Assembly (NCBI RefSeq): GCF_947495995.1
Contig: NZ_CANMAX010000012.1
Coordinates: forward strand, 28,251 to 92,250
Source: an uncultured Tenacibaculum sp.
Lineage (GTDB): Bacteria > Bacteroidota > Bacteroidia > Flavobacteriales > Flavobacteriaceae
Direction of reading: 5' to 3'
DNA length: 64,000 bases
Position 1 is the first letter of the stretch; each line of letters opens with the position of its first letter. Of this stretch, positions 17,629 to 26,121 are shown piece after piece. The notes under the pieces are model-generated. The model worked only from the letters and a program-made list of their open reading frames with translations. It made no database searches and had not been told where the DNA came from. A program made the position numbers and the translations under genes.

Positions 17629-17707
17629 CAGTAAAATCAATGTTTACAAGTTTTTTTATGTAGAATCATTCTAAATAAAAATGTTTTATTCTTAAACTTA
17701 ATATCGT

Positions 17708-18589
17708 TTGAAAAATATCGCTGAAAGTACTTTTAATGAAACCAATCTTGAGAACGGTTTTCTACTCTTAGAATTCATAAATGATTCTATGGAAACGCAA
17801 CGTTTTGAGAGAGATATAGATAATTCTTTTATCCAGTTACACTTTTCAATTCATGGGAATTCTAAGTTTCATTTTAATGGTGGCACTTATACTTTAGATG
17901 TTTTAGAAGAACATTCTATTCTATTGTATAATCCGCAACAACGATTACCACTAAATCTTGAAATTAAACCTAAAAGTGCTTTAGTATCTTTATTAGTATC
18001 GATTGAAAAGTTTCATTCGTTATTTTCTACAGAAGCAGGTTACATTCCTTTTTTAAGTGAAGAAAATAAGAATAGAAAATATTATGATGATTCAATTATT
18101 AAACCGACAGTATTGATCGTTTTAAAGCAACTGATTAATGCTAATGTGAATAGTTCCATTCGAAACCTGTATATAAAAGGAAAGATATACGAACTTTTAA
18201 GTTTACATTTTCAAAAAGATGAATCTATAGAGGGAGAATATTGTCCGTTTTTAGTAGACGAAAGAGATGTTTCTAAAATTAGAAAAGCAAAAGATATTAT
18301 TATCTCTCGTATGGCTGAACCGCCAACTTTACAAGAACTTTCTAATGAAATAGGTTTAAATCTTAAAAAATTGAAAGAAGGTTTTAAACAAGTCTATGGA
18401 GATACTGTTTATAGCTTTTTATTCGATTACAAAATGGAACATGCTAGAAAACTATTGGAAAGTAATCGCTATAATGTAAACGAAGTAGGACTGCAAGTTG
18501 GTTATAGTACAGCAAGTCATTTTATCGCTGCTTTTAAGAAGAAGTTCGGTACTACTCCGAAACAATATGTGTTATCTCTTAACTCTTAA
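17708..18589 (+). CDS. AraC-family transcriptional regulator
   Basis: A 293-residue regulator. The N-terminal 150 residues form a ligand/dimer domain without a recognised motif. The C-terminal 100 residues hold two helix-turn-helix motifs: LQELSNEIGLNLKKLKEGFK, then VNEVGLQVGYSTASHFIAAFKKKFGTTP, the AraC signature. The start is most likely TTG at 17708; in-frame codons upstream are closed by stops, and the first internal ATG would remove 27 residues. Placed between the two hem arms, it is the obvious candidate regulator of heme synthesis; the signal is unknown. Confidence 0.9.
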   Translation: MKNIAESTFNETNLENGFLLLEFINDSMETQRFERDIDNSFIQLHFSIHGNSKFHFNGGTYTLDVLEEHSILLYNPQQRLPLNLEIKPKSALVSLLVSIEKFHSLFSTEAGYIPFLSEENKNRKYYDDSIIKPTVLIVLKQLINANVNSSIRNLYIKGKIYELLSLHFQKDESIEGEYCPFLVDERDVSKIRKAKDIIISRMAEPPTLQELSNEIGLNLKKLKEGFKQVYGDTVYSFLFDYKMEHARKLLESNRYNVNEVGLQVGYSTASHFIAAFKKKFGTTPKQYVLSLNS

Positions 18590-19434
18590 TGATGAAAGTT
18601 TTTGAAATAACAACTCCGCTTGGTCATGCTATAAGCCTTACTGAATTCTCTAGTAACTCGAATAAAAACAAAGTTGTTTTGATATGTTCTGCAACTGGAG
18701 TTTTACAAGGATATTATCAGAAATTCGCTTCATTTTTAAGCTCAAAAGGAATTACCGTATATACATTTGATTATGCCGGAATTGGAGCTTCTAAAAAAGA
18801 CAATTTAAAAGCTTTTGATGTTTCTCTTACCAATTGGGCAATTAACGACATTAATAGTGTCTTACATTATATCAAAGAAAAACATCCAGAAGCTCAGATA
18901 GATTGCGTTTGCCATAGTATAGGCGGACAAATCTTAGGATTAACTCCAGCTAACAAATACATTAATAATGTAGTTTTAGTAGCTAGTCAATCTGGTTATT
19001 TTAAACATTGGAAAGGCTTTGGTAGACTTCAAATGTATTTTAACTGGCATATTATTTTTCCAGTTTTCACAACTGTATTTGGATATTTACCAAGCAAAAA
19101 AATCACAGGAATGGAAAACCTTCCGAAGTCAATGGCACAAGAATTTGCAAGCTGGGGACGCCAGAAAGATTATTTATTTCATTACAAGAAAAAAGAAGAA
19201 TTATACCATCATCAAATAAAAGGTAAGGTCACATCTTATAGTACAGACAATGATTCTTTTGCCCCAAAAAGAGCAATTGATTGGATGACAAAAAAATACT
19301 TTAATGCAGAAATTATCCGTAAACATTTAACTCCAAAAAACTATAATGTTGATAACATCGGACACTTTGGATTCTTTAAATCGAAGTTTAAAGATAATTT
19401 ATGGAATGAGTTCTTATTAGATTTAGAAGTTTAA
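18589..19434 (+). CDS. Alpha/beta hydrolase, cytoplasmic
   Basis: A 281-residue alpha/beta hydrolase without signal peptide. It shows the nucleophile elbow CHSIGGQ (Ser about 112), a first-strand VVLICSATG and a late NVDNIGHFGFF that can supply the catalytic His. The fold resembles serine aminopeptidase S33-like predicted hydrolases. Its ATG overlaps the AraC gene's stop (TAATG), so it is coupled to the regulator. The substrate is unknown. Confidence 0.8.
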   Translation: MMKVFEITTPLGHAISLTEFSSNSNKNKVVLICSATGVLQGYYQKFASFLSSKGITVYTFDYAGIGASKKDNLKAFDVSLTNWAINDINSVLHYIKEKHPEAQIDCVCHSIGGQILGLTPANKYINNVVLVASQSGYFKHWKGFGRLQMYFNWHIIFPVFTTVFGYLPSKKITGMENLPKSMAQEFASWGRQKDYLFHYKKKEELYHHQIKGKVTSYSTDNDSFAPKRAIDWMTKKYFNAEIIRKHLTPKNYNVDNIGHFGFFKSKFKDNLWNEFLLDLEV

Positions 19435-19962
19435 ATGAAACAACTGACACATTACGAAATAGAAAATAAAGCAAAAGAGTTTCCTATAACTATAGTTTGC
19501 GATGCCATTAGAACACCAGAAAATATTGGAATGTGTTTTAGAATCGCAGAAAGTTTTGGTGTACAACAAATTTATTTACATGAAAGTTCACCAGCTTTAA
19601 ACAATAGAATTGTAAAAAAAACAGCTCGCAATACAATTCAACAGATTCATAATGAAACCTATTCAGATTTTCCTGAATTAATCGTACAATTAAAAAAAGA
19701 AGGAAATACAATTGTTGGTATCGAAATAACTGATAAAAGCATAAATATTCAAGATTTTGATTTTAAAAATCATGAAAAATTGGTTTTACTTTTGGGTAGT
19801 GAACGAAATGGAATAGAACATATTGATTTGGTAGATGCAACTATCTCAATCCCAATGTTTGGAAGAAACTCTAGCATGAATGTTATTCATAGTTTAGCTA
19901 TCACCTTGTATGAAGTTACTAATCAATTAAATGAATTAGAAAAGTTTTCAAAAGTAGATTAA
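19435..19962 (+). CDS. SpoU/TrmH-family RNA 2'-O-methyltransferase
   Basis: A 175-residue SPOUT methyltransferase. The three family motifs are present: motif 1 AIRTPENIGMCFRIAESFG with the catalytic Asn/Arg, motif 2 LVLLLGSERNGIE and motif 3 IPMFGRNSSMNVIHSLAITLYE, which form the knotted S-adenosylmethionine site. It lacks an N-terminal RNA-binding domain, as TrmL does. It starts immediately after the hydrolase stop. Whether the target is tRNA or rRNA cannot be told. Confidence 0.85.
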   Translation: MKQLTHYEIENKAKEFPITIVCDAIRTPENIGMCFRIAESFGVQQIYLHESSPALNNRIVKKTARNTIQQIHNETYSDFPELIVQLKKEGNTIVGIEITDKSINIQDFDFKNHEKLVLLLGSERNGIEHIDLVDATISIPMFGRNSSMNVIHSLAITLYEVTNQLNELEKFSKVD

Positions 19963-19967
19963 CTAAA

Positions 19968-20573
19968 ATGACAAAAAGAGTTTTTTACATTTTGATTTTA
20001 GTATTTATTCCTTTAAAAATACAATCACAAGATTTAATTAAAGGGCTATTATTTATTTCCGAAAGTTTCAAAAATCGTTTTCCAAAAGTATATGTATCGA
20101 TAGAAGGTTTTACACAACGAAAATTAGTAGATCAAAATGGTTTCTTTGAACTCAAAACAGAAAAGGAACAAGATGAATATCTTATGAATTTTGAGGTTAA
20201 TGAAACTCTCTTTAAAACCTACATTTACAAAGATATTTGGAGGATGAGAAAAAGACCTAAACGCATCTCTTTCTCTAGAAAATGTATTATAGATAGACAA
20301 AAAGCTTTACAAGATCAAAAGAAAAACGAACAAAAATTATATGTTTTTCAAACTGAAAAACTACCTCCAGAAGATTTAAATGTTCAGTTAGAATACAATT
20401 TTACTTATGTTCTAGTAAACACAGATGAGATACATAATTTCGATTGCTACAAAAAATATAATGATAGAATTTTCAAATGTCTTGTGTTAAGCAAAGATGT
20501 TTCAAAATATATAATAAACAAAAATACAATTGGATTAGATGAGGCCAACATAAGCGGACCTTGTCTCAGATAA
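19968..20573 (+). CDS. Secreted protein of unknown function
   Basis: A 201-residue protein with a signal peptide (ILILVFIPLKIQSQ). Residues about 30-75 (VYVSIEGFTQRKLVDQNGFFEL) look like a carboxypeptidase-regulatory-like beta sandwich such as those starting many Bacteroidota surface proteins. The rest is charged and unrecognised, with Cys near 91, 158, 168 and 199. It lies five bases after the methyltransferase and 10 bases before hemH, so it is probably cotranscribed with them. Confidence 0.65.
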   Translation: MTKRVFYILILVFIPLKIQSQDLIKGLLFISESFKNRFPKVYVSIEGFTQRKLVDQNGFFELKTEKEQDEYLMNFEVNETLFKTYIYKDIWRMRKRPKRISFSRKCIIDRQKALQDQKKNEQKLYVFQTEKLPPEDLNVQLEYNFTYVLVNTDEIHNFDCYKKYNDRIFKCLVLSKDVSKYIINKNTIGLDEANISGPCLR

Positions 20574-20583
20574 ATTATAAAGA

Positions 20584-21603
20584 ATGAAAGGAGTATTATT
20601 AGTAAACTTAGGATCTCCGGATAGTACAGATCCAAAAGATGTAAAACGATATTTAGGAGAGTTTTTAATGGATGAACGTGTGATTGATTTTCCGTATTGG
20701 TTTCGTTCGTTCTTAGTTAAAGGAATTATTTTAAATACGCGTCCGAAAAAATCTGCTGCTGCATATAAAAAGATTTGGTGGAAAGAAGGCTCACCTTTAA
20801 TTGTACTTTCTGAACGTTTACAAGAAAAAGTACAAGCTAAAACAGATCTTCCTATAGCTTTGGCAATGCGTTATGGAAACCCTTCAATCAAACAAGGATT
20901 GCAAGAGTTACATGATAAAGGAGTTACAGATGTACTTTTAGTTCCTTTGTATCCACAATTTGCAATGGCAACTACTGAAACTATTTTAGTATTAGCAGAA
21001 GAATTAAGAAAAGAACATTTTCCTAATATGACGTTGACTGACCTTCCTCCTTTTTACAATAAAAAAGAGTACATCAGTGCATTATCAAATAGTATAAAAG
21101 ATTATTTATCGGATAAAGATTACGATCATATTTTGTTCTCTTATCATGGAGTTCCAGAAAGACATATTCGTAAATCAGACGTTACTAAATCGCACTGTAA
21201 AATTGATGGAAGTTGTTGTAATACACAATCTGCCGCACATAACTATTGTTACCGCCATCAATGTTTCCAAACTACAAAAAATGTTATTACTGAATTAGGT
21301 TTAGATGAAAACAATGTTACAACTACTTTCCAATCTCGTTTAGGAGTTGATCCATGGTTACAACCTTATACTGATAGAACAATTATTAAGAAAGCAGAAA
21401 AAGACGGAATTAAAAAATTAGCAATTGTAACTCCTGCTTTTGTTTCAGATTGTTTAGAAACTTTGGAAGAAATCGCTATGGAAGGTAAAGAAGAATTTGA
21501 AGAAGCTGGCGGTGAAGAATTCTACACTGTTCCTTGTTTAAATGATAATGAAGAATGGGTAGATGCGTTAGCAAAATGGATTCATGAATTTGAAAAAAAT
21601 TAG
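20584..21603 (+). CDS. hemH: Ferrochelatase with internal Cys cluster
   Basis: A 339-residue enzyme that inserts Fe2+ into protoporphyrin IX. Motifs: VNLGSPDS at the N-terminus, His 188 in LFSYHGVPERH, FQSRLGVDPWLQPYTD and the late PAFVSDCLETLEEI. A Cys-rich loop follows the His (Cys 205, 211, 212, 222 and 227; SHCKIDGSCC and NYCYRHQC). This resembles the internal [2Fe-2S]-binding insertion described for some bacterial ferrochelatases. With hemJ four bases downstream it completes the protoporphyrin-dependent route. Confidence 0.96.
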   Translation: MKGVLLVNLGSPDSTDPKDVKRYLGEFLMDERVIDFPYWFRSFLVKGIILNTRPKKSAAAYKKIWWKEGSPLIVLSERLQEKVQAKTDLPIALAMRYGNPSIKQGLQELHDKGVTDVLLVPLYPQFAMATTETILVLAEELRKEHFPNMTLTDLPPFYNKKEYISALSNSIKDYLSDKDYDHILFSYHGVPERHIRKSDVTKSHCKIDGSCCNTQSAAHNYCYRHQCFQTTKNVITELGLDENNVTTTFQSRLGVDPWLQPYTDRTIIKKAEKDGIKKLAIVTPAFVSDCLETLEEIAMEGKEEFEEAGGEEFYTVPCLNDNEEWVDALAKWIHEFEKN

Positions 21604-21606
21604 ATT

Positions 21607-22203
21607 ATGAGTTTTGATTATGTAAAATCTCTACACATTATTTTCGTTGTTACTTGGTTTGCAGGTTTATTCTATATCGTTCGACTATTTATTTATCATA
21701 CAGAAGCTGAAAAAAAAGAAGAACCAGCAAAAAAAATATTACAAGATCAGTATAAATTAATGGAGAAAAGGCTATGGTATATTATATCTTGGCCTTCTGC
21801 TATTTTAGCCAGTCTTTTTGCATTTTGGATGCTTTATCTACGACCTTGGTATTTATCTGAAATATGGATGCATATAAAACTTTCTTTTGTTTTAGCTTTA
21901 TATTTCTATCATGGAGCTTGCCATAGTATTTTTAAGCAATTACAAAAAGACGTAGTTAAATACAGTTCATTAAAACTTAGAATATGGAATGAGTTGGCTA
22001 CTATTATTCTTTTTGCTGTAGTATTTTTAGTAGTTCTGAAAAATGCCATCAACTGGATTTGGGGCGTTGTAGGAATCGTATTAGTTTCAGTTCTTTTAAT
22101 GCTAAGCGTTAAGCTTTACAAAAGCATTAGAAACAAGAAAAGCTGGGATAAATACGAAAAAGAACTCATGGAAAACAATAAAAACTCTGAAGACACGCTT
22201 TAA
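21607..22203 (+). CDS. hemJ: Protoporphyrinogen oxidase HemJ
   Basis: A 198-residue membrane protein with about five hydrophobic helices. It matches the HemJ/UPF0093 family: KSLHIIFVVTWFAGLFYIVRLF in the first helix (with the conserved His 10), an RLWYIISWP helix and WMHIKLSFVLALYFYHG. HemJ oxidises protoporphyrinogen IX to protoporphyrin IX and feeds electrons to the respiratory chain. Position directly after hemH supports the call. A CopD-like annotation is the main alternative. Confidence 0.85.
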   Translation: MSFDYVKSLHIIFVVTWFAGLFYIVRLFIYHTEAEKKEEPAKKILQDQYKLMEKRLWYIISWPSAILASLFAFWMLYLRPWYLSEIWMHIKLSFVLALYFYHGACHSIFKQLQKDVVKYSSLKLRIWNELATIILFAVVFLVVLKNAINWIWGVVGIVLVSVLLMLSVKLYKSIRNKKSWDKYEKELMENNKNSEDTL

Positions 22204-22247
22204 AAATAAATACCTATATTTCGCAAAAATTATAAATCCCCAACATC

Positions 22248-22799
22248 ATGAAAAAAATTCTTATTCTTTCATTTGCATTAGTATGCCTATTCTCTTGTTC
22301 ATCTAGCGATACAGATCCTATAGATCCGGATACTTCTGGAGAAGTTATTACACCTGGAGGTGGCGACAGTTCTGGAGGTGATAATTCGGGAGGAAATTCT
22401 GGTGGAGATAGTTCTGGTGGAGATTCTGGATCTGGAAGTGATAATTCAGGCGGTGATAGTTCTGGCGGTGATAACTCTGGTGGAGATTCAGAAACTAGCG
22501 ATCGTATTATTGGAACTTGGACACTTTTCTTAGGTACAGATCAAGTTGAAGTTAACGACTGTTTAAAGAAAACTACTTTTGTTTTTAATGAAGATAATTC
22601 ATATTCTCAAATTGAGTTTAAAATAGAAAACAATGTTTGTGAAGAAGTTTTAAACGTTGCTGGTGAATGGACTAGCAAAGGAAATAATGTTTATGAATTA
22701 AGAAGACATGGATACACTTCTGGTCCTGACGTTGATTTTGAATTCACAGATGATAACCAGACGATGATTGTAGTTCGTCAAACGTATAAAAAACAATAA
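22248..22799 (+). CDS. Lipocalin-like lipoprotein with Gly/Ser/Asp-rich stalk
   Basis: A 183-residue lipoprotein (leader ending LFSCSSS). Residues about 38-80 are a low-complexity run of GGDS/SGGDN units, probably a flexible stalk that could bind Ca2+. The C-terminal 100 residues start with IIGTWTLF and continue with NDCLKKTTFVFNED and GNNVYEL, ending YKKQ, the small lipocalin-like fold common in Bacteroidota. It is the first of three tandem paralogues (22248-23671). A surface or periplasmic binding role is possible; the ligand is unknown. Confidence 0.75.
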   Translation: MKKILILSFALVCLFSCSSSDTDPIDPDTSGEVITPGGGDSSGGDNSGGNSGGDSSGGDSGSGSDNSGGDSSGGDNSGGDSETSDRIIGTWTLFLGTDQVEVNDCLKKTTFVFNEDNSYSQIEFKIENNVCEEVLNVAGEWTSKGNNVYELRRHGYTSGPDVDFEFTDDNQTMIVVRQTYKKQ

Positions 22800-22817
22800 C
22801 TCTAAAATATAATTACC

Positions 22818-23183
22818 ATGAATAAGCTTTGCTACACATTACTTTTTTTAGTTCTTTTTATCTCTTGTTCTAGTGACTCAGATGATAATAACAATGTAAA
22901 CGATCCTATTCTTGGTACTTGGAATTTATTTTCTTCTGGAGGTAGCGAAGTAACAGATTGTGAAAAACAATCTACAATCACTTTTGCATCAAACAAAACT
23001 ACTTCTTCTGAAACCTTTCAAGATTTGGCAGGAAACTGTATTTCTCTTACAGGAAATGATACTTGGGAAAATAAAGGAGATAATGTATATAGTTTCAACA
23101 ACCTAGAATCTCAAATTGAGTTTTCTAATGATAATATGACTTTCAGAATTGTTAGTGGTAACATTGTTTATCAGAAACAATAA
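22818..23183 (+). CDS. Lipocalin-like lipoprotein
   Basis: A 121-residue lipoprotein (leader ending FISCSSD). It has the same ILGTWNLF start, DCEKQSTITF strand, GDNVYSF and YQKQ end as its neighbours, but only a short acidic linker (DSDDNNN) instead of the long stalk. It lies 18 bases downstream of the first paralogue and is closed by a strong terminator. Confidence 0.75.
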   Translation: MNKLCYTLLFLVLFISCSSDSDDNNNVNDPILGTWNLFSSGGSEVTDCEKQSTITFASNKTTSSETFQDLAGNCISLTGNDTWENKGDNVYSFNNLESQIEFSNDNMTFRIVSGNIVYQKQ

Positions 23184-23200
23184 AATAATATTTAAGAAAC

Positions 23201-23235
23201 AAAAAAGGGAACATTTTAAAATGTTCCCTTTTTTT
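23201..23235 (+). terminator. Rho-independent terminator after the second lipocalin-like gene
   Basis: A perfect palindrome, GGGAACATTTTAAAATGTTCCC (two 11-base arms), is flanked by an A-run on the left and a T-run on the right. It can terminate in either direction. Confidence 0.85.
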
Positions 23236-23251
23236 ATTGTTTATGTATATC

Positions 23252-23259
23252 TATTTTCG
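23252..23259 (+). promoter_or_regulatory. Candidate -7 box of the third lipocalin-like gene
   Basis: TATTTTCG is the TTCG variant of the -7 box, 25 bases upstream of the ATG and after the preceding terminator, which implies separate transcription of the third paralogue. Confidence 0.35.
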
Positions 23260-23284
23260 CCCAAATTTTAAAAACTAAATTACT

Positions 23285-23671
23285 ATGAGAAAAGTTATAT
23301 CAATACTATCAATATTTCTAGTTTTAATATCATGCTCTGATAATACAACTGATATGTTAGATCCAATAATTGGAAAATGGGTATTAGTAAAAAGTATTGA
23401 AGATAATGTAGATGTAACGAATGATTGTTTAAAAAGATCACACATTAATTTCACCGAAGATTTTTTTATTAACGGTGAAGTTTTCATACAACAAAACAAT
23501 CAATGTACTTCTGATGACGGTTTATATTCTGGTAGATGGTTAAAAAATGAATCCGGAAGTTATAATTTAACAATAGGAGCTACTATTTTTTTAGGAATTC
23601 AGATCACAGACAATACAATAGAATTTGTTGAGGATTCTGGCGCTATAAAAACAACCTATAAAAAACAGTAA
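23285..23671 (+). CDS. Lipocalin-like lipoprotein
   Basis: A 128-residue lipoprotein (leader ending LISCSDN), the third paralogue of the tandem set: IIGKWVLVK start, NDCLKRSHINFTED strand, SGRWLKN, and YKKQ at the end. It is separated from the second copy by a terminator and probably has its own promoter. It converges on recR with a shared terminator. Confidence 0.75.
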   Translation: MRKVISILSIFLVLISCSDNTTDMLDPIIGKWVLVKSIEDNVDVTNDCLKRSHINFTEDFFINGEVFIQQNNQCTSDDGLYSGRWLKNESGSYNLTIGATIFLGIQITDNTIEFVEDSGAIKTTYKKQ

Positions 23672-23680
23672 TTACAAATA

Positions 23681-23710
23681 AAAAAGAGCACTAAAAAGTG
23701 CTCTTTTTTA
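23681..23710. terminator. Bidirectional terminator between lipocalin-like gene and recR
   Basis: AAAAAGAGCACT pairs with AGTGCTCTTTTT around a four-base loop, with A-run and T-run on either side. The recR stop codon lies in its right flank, so it serves both convergent genes. Confidence 0.85.
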
Positions 23711-24325
23711 TTGCTTTAAACTATTTTCAAACGGAATTCTATTCAATATACTTCGACCAAGTGTAACCTCATCAGCATATTCTAATTCATCTCCAACAGA
23801 AATACCTCGTGCTATTGTAGATGTTGTTATTCCGTATTCTTGTATCTGTTTATAAATATAAAAGTTCGTTGTATCTCCTTCCATAGTAGAACTCAAAGCG
23901 AAAATCAATTCTTTTATCTCTCCGCTTTTAACTTTATTCACTAAAGACTCTATATTCAAATTCTGTGGCCCTACTCCTTCAATTGGGGAAATTTTCCCAC
24001 CTAGAACATGATACAAGCCTCTAAACTGACCTGTATTTTCAATAGCCATCACATCTCTAATATCTTCAACTACACAAACAACCTCTTCTTTACGATTCGG
24101 ATTACTACAGATATGACATAATTCTGTATCAGAAATATTATGGCATTTTTTGCACTCTTTAACTTCAGTTCTAAGCTGAGTTAACGCATTGGTTAAATAC
24201 TTTGTATTATCAGAAGGTTGTTTTAATAAATGTAATACCAAACGTAAAGCAGTACGTTTTCCAATACCAGGTAATCTGCTAACTTCATTAACAGCATTTT
24301 CAAGAAGTTTAGATGAAAAATCCAT
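23708..24325 (-). CDS. recR: Recombination mediator RecR
   Basis: A 205-residue protein of normal RecR length. It has an N-terminal helix-hairpin-helix (RLPGIGKRTALRL), a four-Cys zinc motif (CKKC...CHIC, about 57-71), a Toprim domain (VVCVVEDIRDVMAIE, HVLGGKISPIEGVGP) and the C-terminal ATP-like loop ARGISVGDELEYAD. It acts with RecO and RecF to load RecA on gapped DNA. The ATG is four bases from a -7 box, which suggests a leaderless mRNA. Confidence 0.97.
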   Translation of the reverse strand: MDFSSKLLENAVNEVSRLPGIGKRTALRLVLHLLKQPSDNTKYLTNALTQLRTEVKECKKCHNISDTELCHICSNPNRKEEVVCVVEDIRDVMAIENTGQFRGLYHVLGGKISPIEGVGPQNLNIESLVNKVKSGEIKELIFALSSTMEGDTTNFYIYKQIQEYGITTSTIARGISVGDELEYADEVTLGRSILNRIPFENSLKQ

Positions 24326-24329
24326 ATTG

Positions 24330-24337
24330 CGAAATTA
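24330..24337 (-). promoter_or_regulatory. -7 promoter box of recR
   Basis: The minus strand reads TAATTTCG, then CAAT, then the ATG at 24325. It is the TTCG variant of the box, with the same four-base spacing as at the histidine kinase, trmD and murQ. Confidence 0.45.
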
Positions 24338-24417
24338 CAACAATATAAAGGAAAGACATAGTATAAAAACAAATCATCTAAATACTACAATCTCTTCTAT
24401 AGAACTCTTAAAAAATG

Positions 24418-24425
24418 TACCTTTG
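24418..24425 (+). promoter_or_regulatory. -7 promoter box of pepD
   Basis: TACCTTTG is an exact TAnnTTTG match, 24 bases upstream of the ATG at 24450. It supports the short start over an open frame that runs back into recR. Confidence 0.5.
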
Positions 24426-24449
24426 AACTATCAAACAAAACTAAAAGGA

Positions 24450-25913
24450 ATGAGTGTAGAAATAAGAAATATTGAGCCAAAAGTTGTGTGGAATCACTTT
24501 GCAGATTTAAATGCAGTTCCTCGTCCTTCTAAAAAAGAAGAGCGTGTAATACAATTTATGGTTGATTTTGGTAAAAAATTAAACCTAGAAACTTTTGTAG
24601 ATAAAGTTGGTAACGTAATTATACGAAAGCCAGCTACTGCTGGTATGGAAGATAGAAAAACCATAGTAATGCAAAGCCATTTAGATATGGTTCACCAAAA
24701 AAATGCAGATACTAATTTTGATTTTGATACTGAAGGAATTAAAATGTTTATTGATGGTGACTGGGTTAAAGCCGAAGGAACAACTTTAGGAGCAGACAAC
24801 GGATTAGGAGTTGCTTCTATTATGGCTGTTTTATCTTCTAACGATATTCCTCATCCTGCAATCGAAGCTTTATTTACTATTGATGAAGAAACTGGAATGA
24901 CTGGAGCAATGGGACTTGAAGGTGGTATTTTAACTGGTGATATTTTATTAAACCTAGATACTGAAGAAGATGATGAAATAGGAATTGGTTGTGCTGGTGG
25001 TGTAGATATTACTGCAACAAGAACTTATGAATCTGAAAACACTCCAGAGAATACAGTTGCTTTCGAGCTTTCTGTTACAGGTTTAAATGGTGGTCATTCA
25101 GGAATGGATATTCATAAAGGTTTAGGAAACGCTAATAAAATAATGAACCGTTTATTATTTGATGGTTTTACAAATTATGGTTTACGTATTTCTGAAATCA
25201 ATGGAGGAAGTTTACGTAATGCTATTCCAAGAGAAAGTTTTGCTACTGTTGTTATTGACAGTGTTTCTAAAGAACCTTTCTTATTTGAACTGAATCAATT
25301 AATTAATGAAATAAAAGCTGAGTTTGCTTCTTTGGAAGAAAACTTAACTATTGAACTTAAAGAAGTAGATACTCCTGAAACTGTAATGGATTTAGGTGTT
25401 CAAATCGGATTAATTAAATCTATTTACGGAGCTTTAAACGGTGTTTACCGTATGAGTCCGGATATTGAAGATTTAGTAGAAACATCTAACAATGTTGCAA
25501 GAGTAATTGTAAAAGATGGAGCTATTAAAATAGGTTGTTTAACTCGTTCTTCTTCTGAAACTAATAAATGGGATTTAGCAAATTCTTTACGTTCTGTTTT
25601 TGAATTGGCTGGATTTGAAGTAGAGTTTTCTGGTTCTTATCCTGGTTGGTTACCAAATATGAATTCTGATATATTAACTGTATTAAAGAATTTATATGTA
25701 GAAATGAATAATGCTGAACCACACGTTGCTGCTTGCCATGCGGGATTAGAATGTGGAATTTTAGGCCAAAATTACCCAAAAATGGACATGATTTCATTTG
25801 GTCCAAATATTAGAGGTGCGCACTCTCCTGATGAAAGAGCACAAATTTCTTCAATGCAAAAATTCTGGAAATTCTTATTGGAGATTTTAAAAAATATTCC
25901 AAGTAAAAATTAA
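24450..25913 (+). CDS. pepD: Aminoacyl-histidine dipeptidase (Xaa-His/beta-alanyl dipeptidase)
   Basis: A 487-residue M20-family metallopeptidase, the normal PepD length. The two-zinc site is visible as MQSHLDMVHQK (His, Asp), LGADNGLGVA (bridging Asp), DEETGMTGAMGLEGG (catalytic Glu and metal Glu), NLDTEE, and a late CHAGLECG with the metal His/Glu. It cleaves unspecific dipeptides including Xaa-His in the cytoplasm. I chose the ATG at 24450, preceded by AAAAGGA, one of the few SD-like sequences here; the frame extends upstream but overlaps recR antisense. Confidence 0.93.
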   Translation: MSVEIRNIEPKVVWNHFADLNAVPRPSKKEERVIQFMVDFGKKLNLETFVDKVGNVIIRKPATAGMEDRKTIVMQSHLDMVHQKNADTNFDFDTEGIKMFIDGDWVKAEGTTLGADNGLGVASIMAVLSSNDIPHPAIEALFTIDEETGMTGAMGLEGGILTGDILLNLDTEEDDEIGIGCAGGVDITATRTYESENTPENTVAFELSVTGLNGGHSGMDIHKGLGNANKIMNRLLFDGFTNYGLRISEINGGSLRNAIPRESFATVVIDSVSKEPFLFELNQLINEIKAEFASLEENLTIELKEVDTPETVMDLGVQIGLIKSIYGALNGVYRMSPDIEDLVETSNNVARVIVKDGAIKIGCLTRSSSETNKWDLANSLRSVFELAGFEVEFSGSYPGWLPNMNSDILTVLKNLYVEMNNAEPHVAACHAGLECGILGQNYPKMDMISFGPNIRGAHSPDERAQISSMQKFWKFLLEILKNIPSKN

Positions 25914-25930
25914 TAGTATACTATATTTTC

Positions 25931-25972
25931 AAAACACGGTTATTTTTAAGAAATAACTGTGTTTTTTGTTTT
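25931..25972 (+). terminator. Rho-independent terminator of pepD
   Basis: AAAACACGGTTATTT pairs with AAATAACTGTGTTTT (one G-T pair) around TTAAG and is followed by a T-rich run. The remaining bases to 26121 are AT-rich with no gene visible. Confidence 0.8.
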
Positions 25973-26121
25973 ATCTCTCTTCAACTTCACTCCTATTCTA
26001 TCTTAAAACTTAACATTAATTCTCATTTTCTTAAAACAAAATTGCAAAATAGGTTCTTTTCATTTTTTAATATGCAGTAATTTTTAAATTGCATTTCGAT
26101 TAACCATGCTAAAACTATGAA

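Noticed and set aside
24189..24449. Upstream extension of pepD by 87 residues
   Set aside because: It runs antisense through recR and past a -7 box; the ATG at 24450 gives the normal PepD length.
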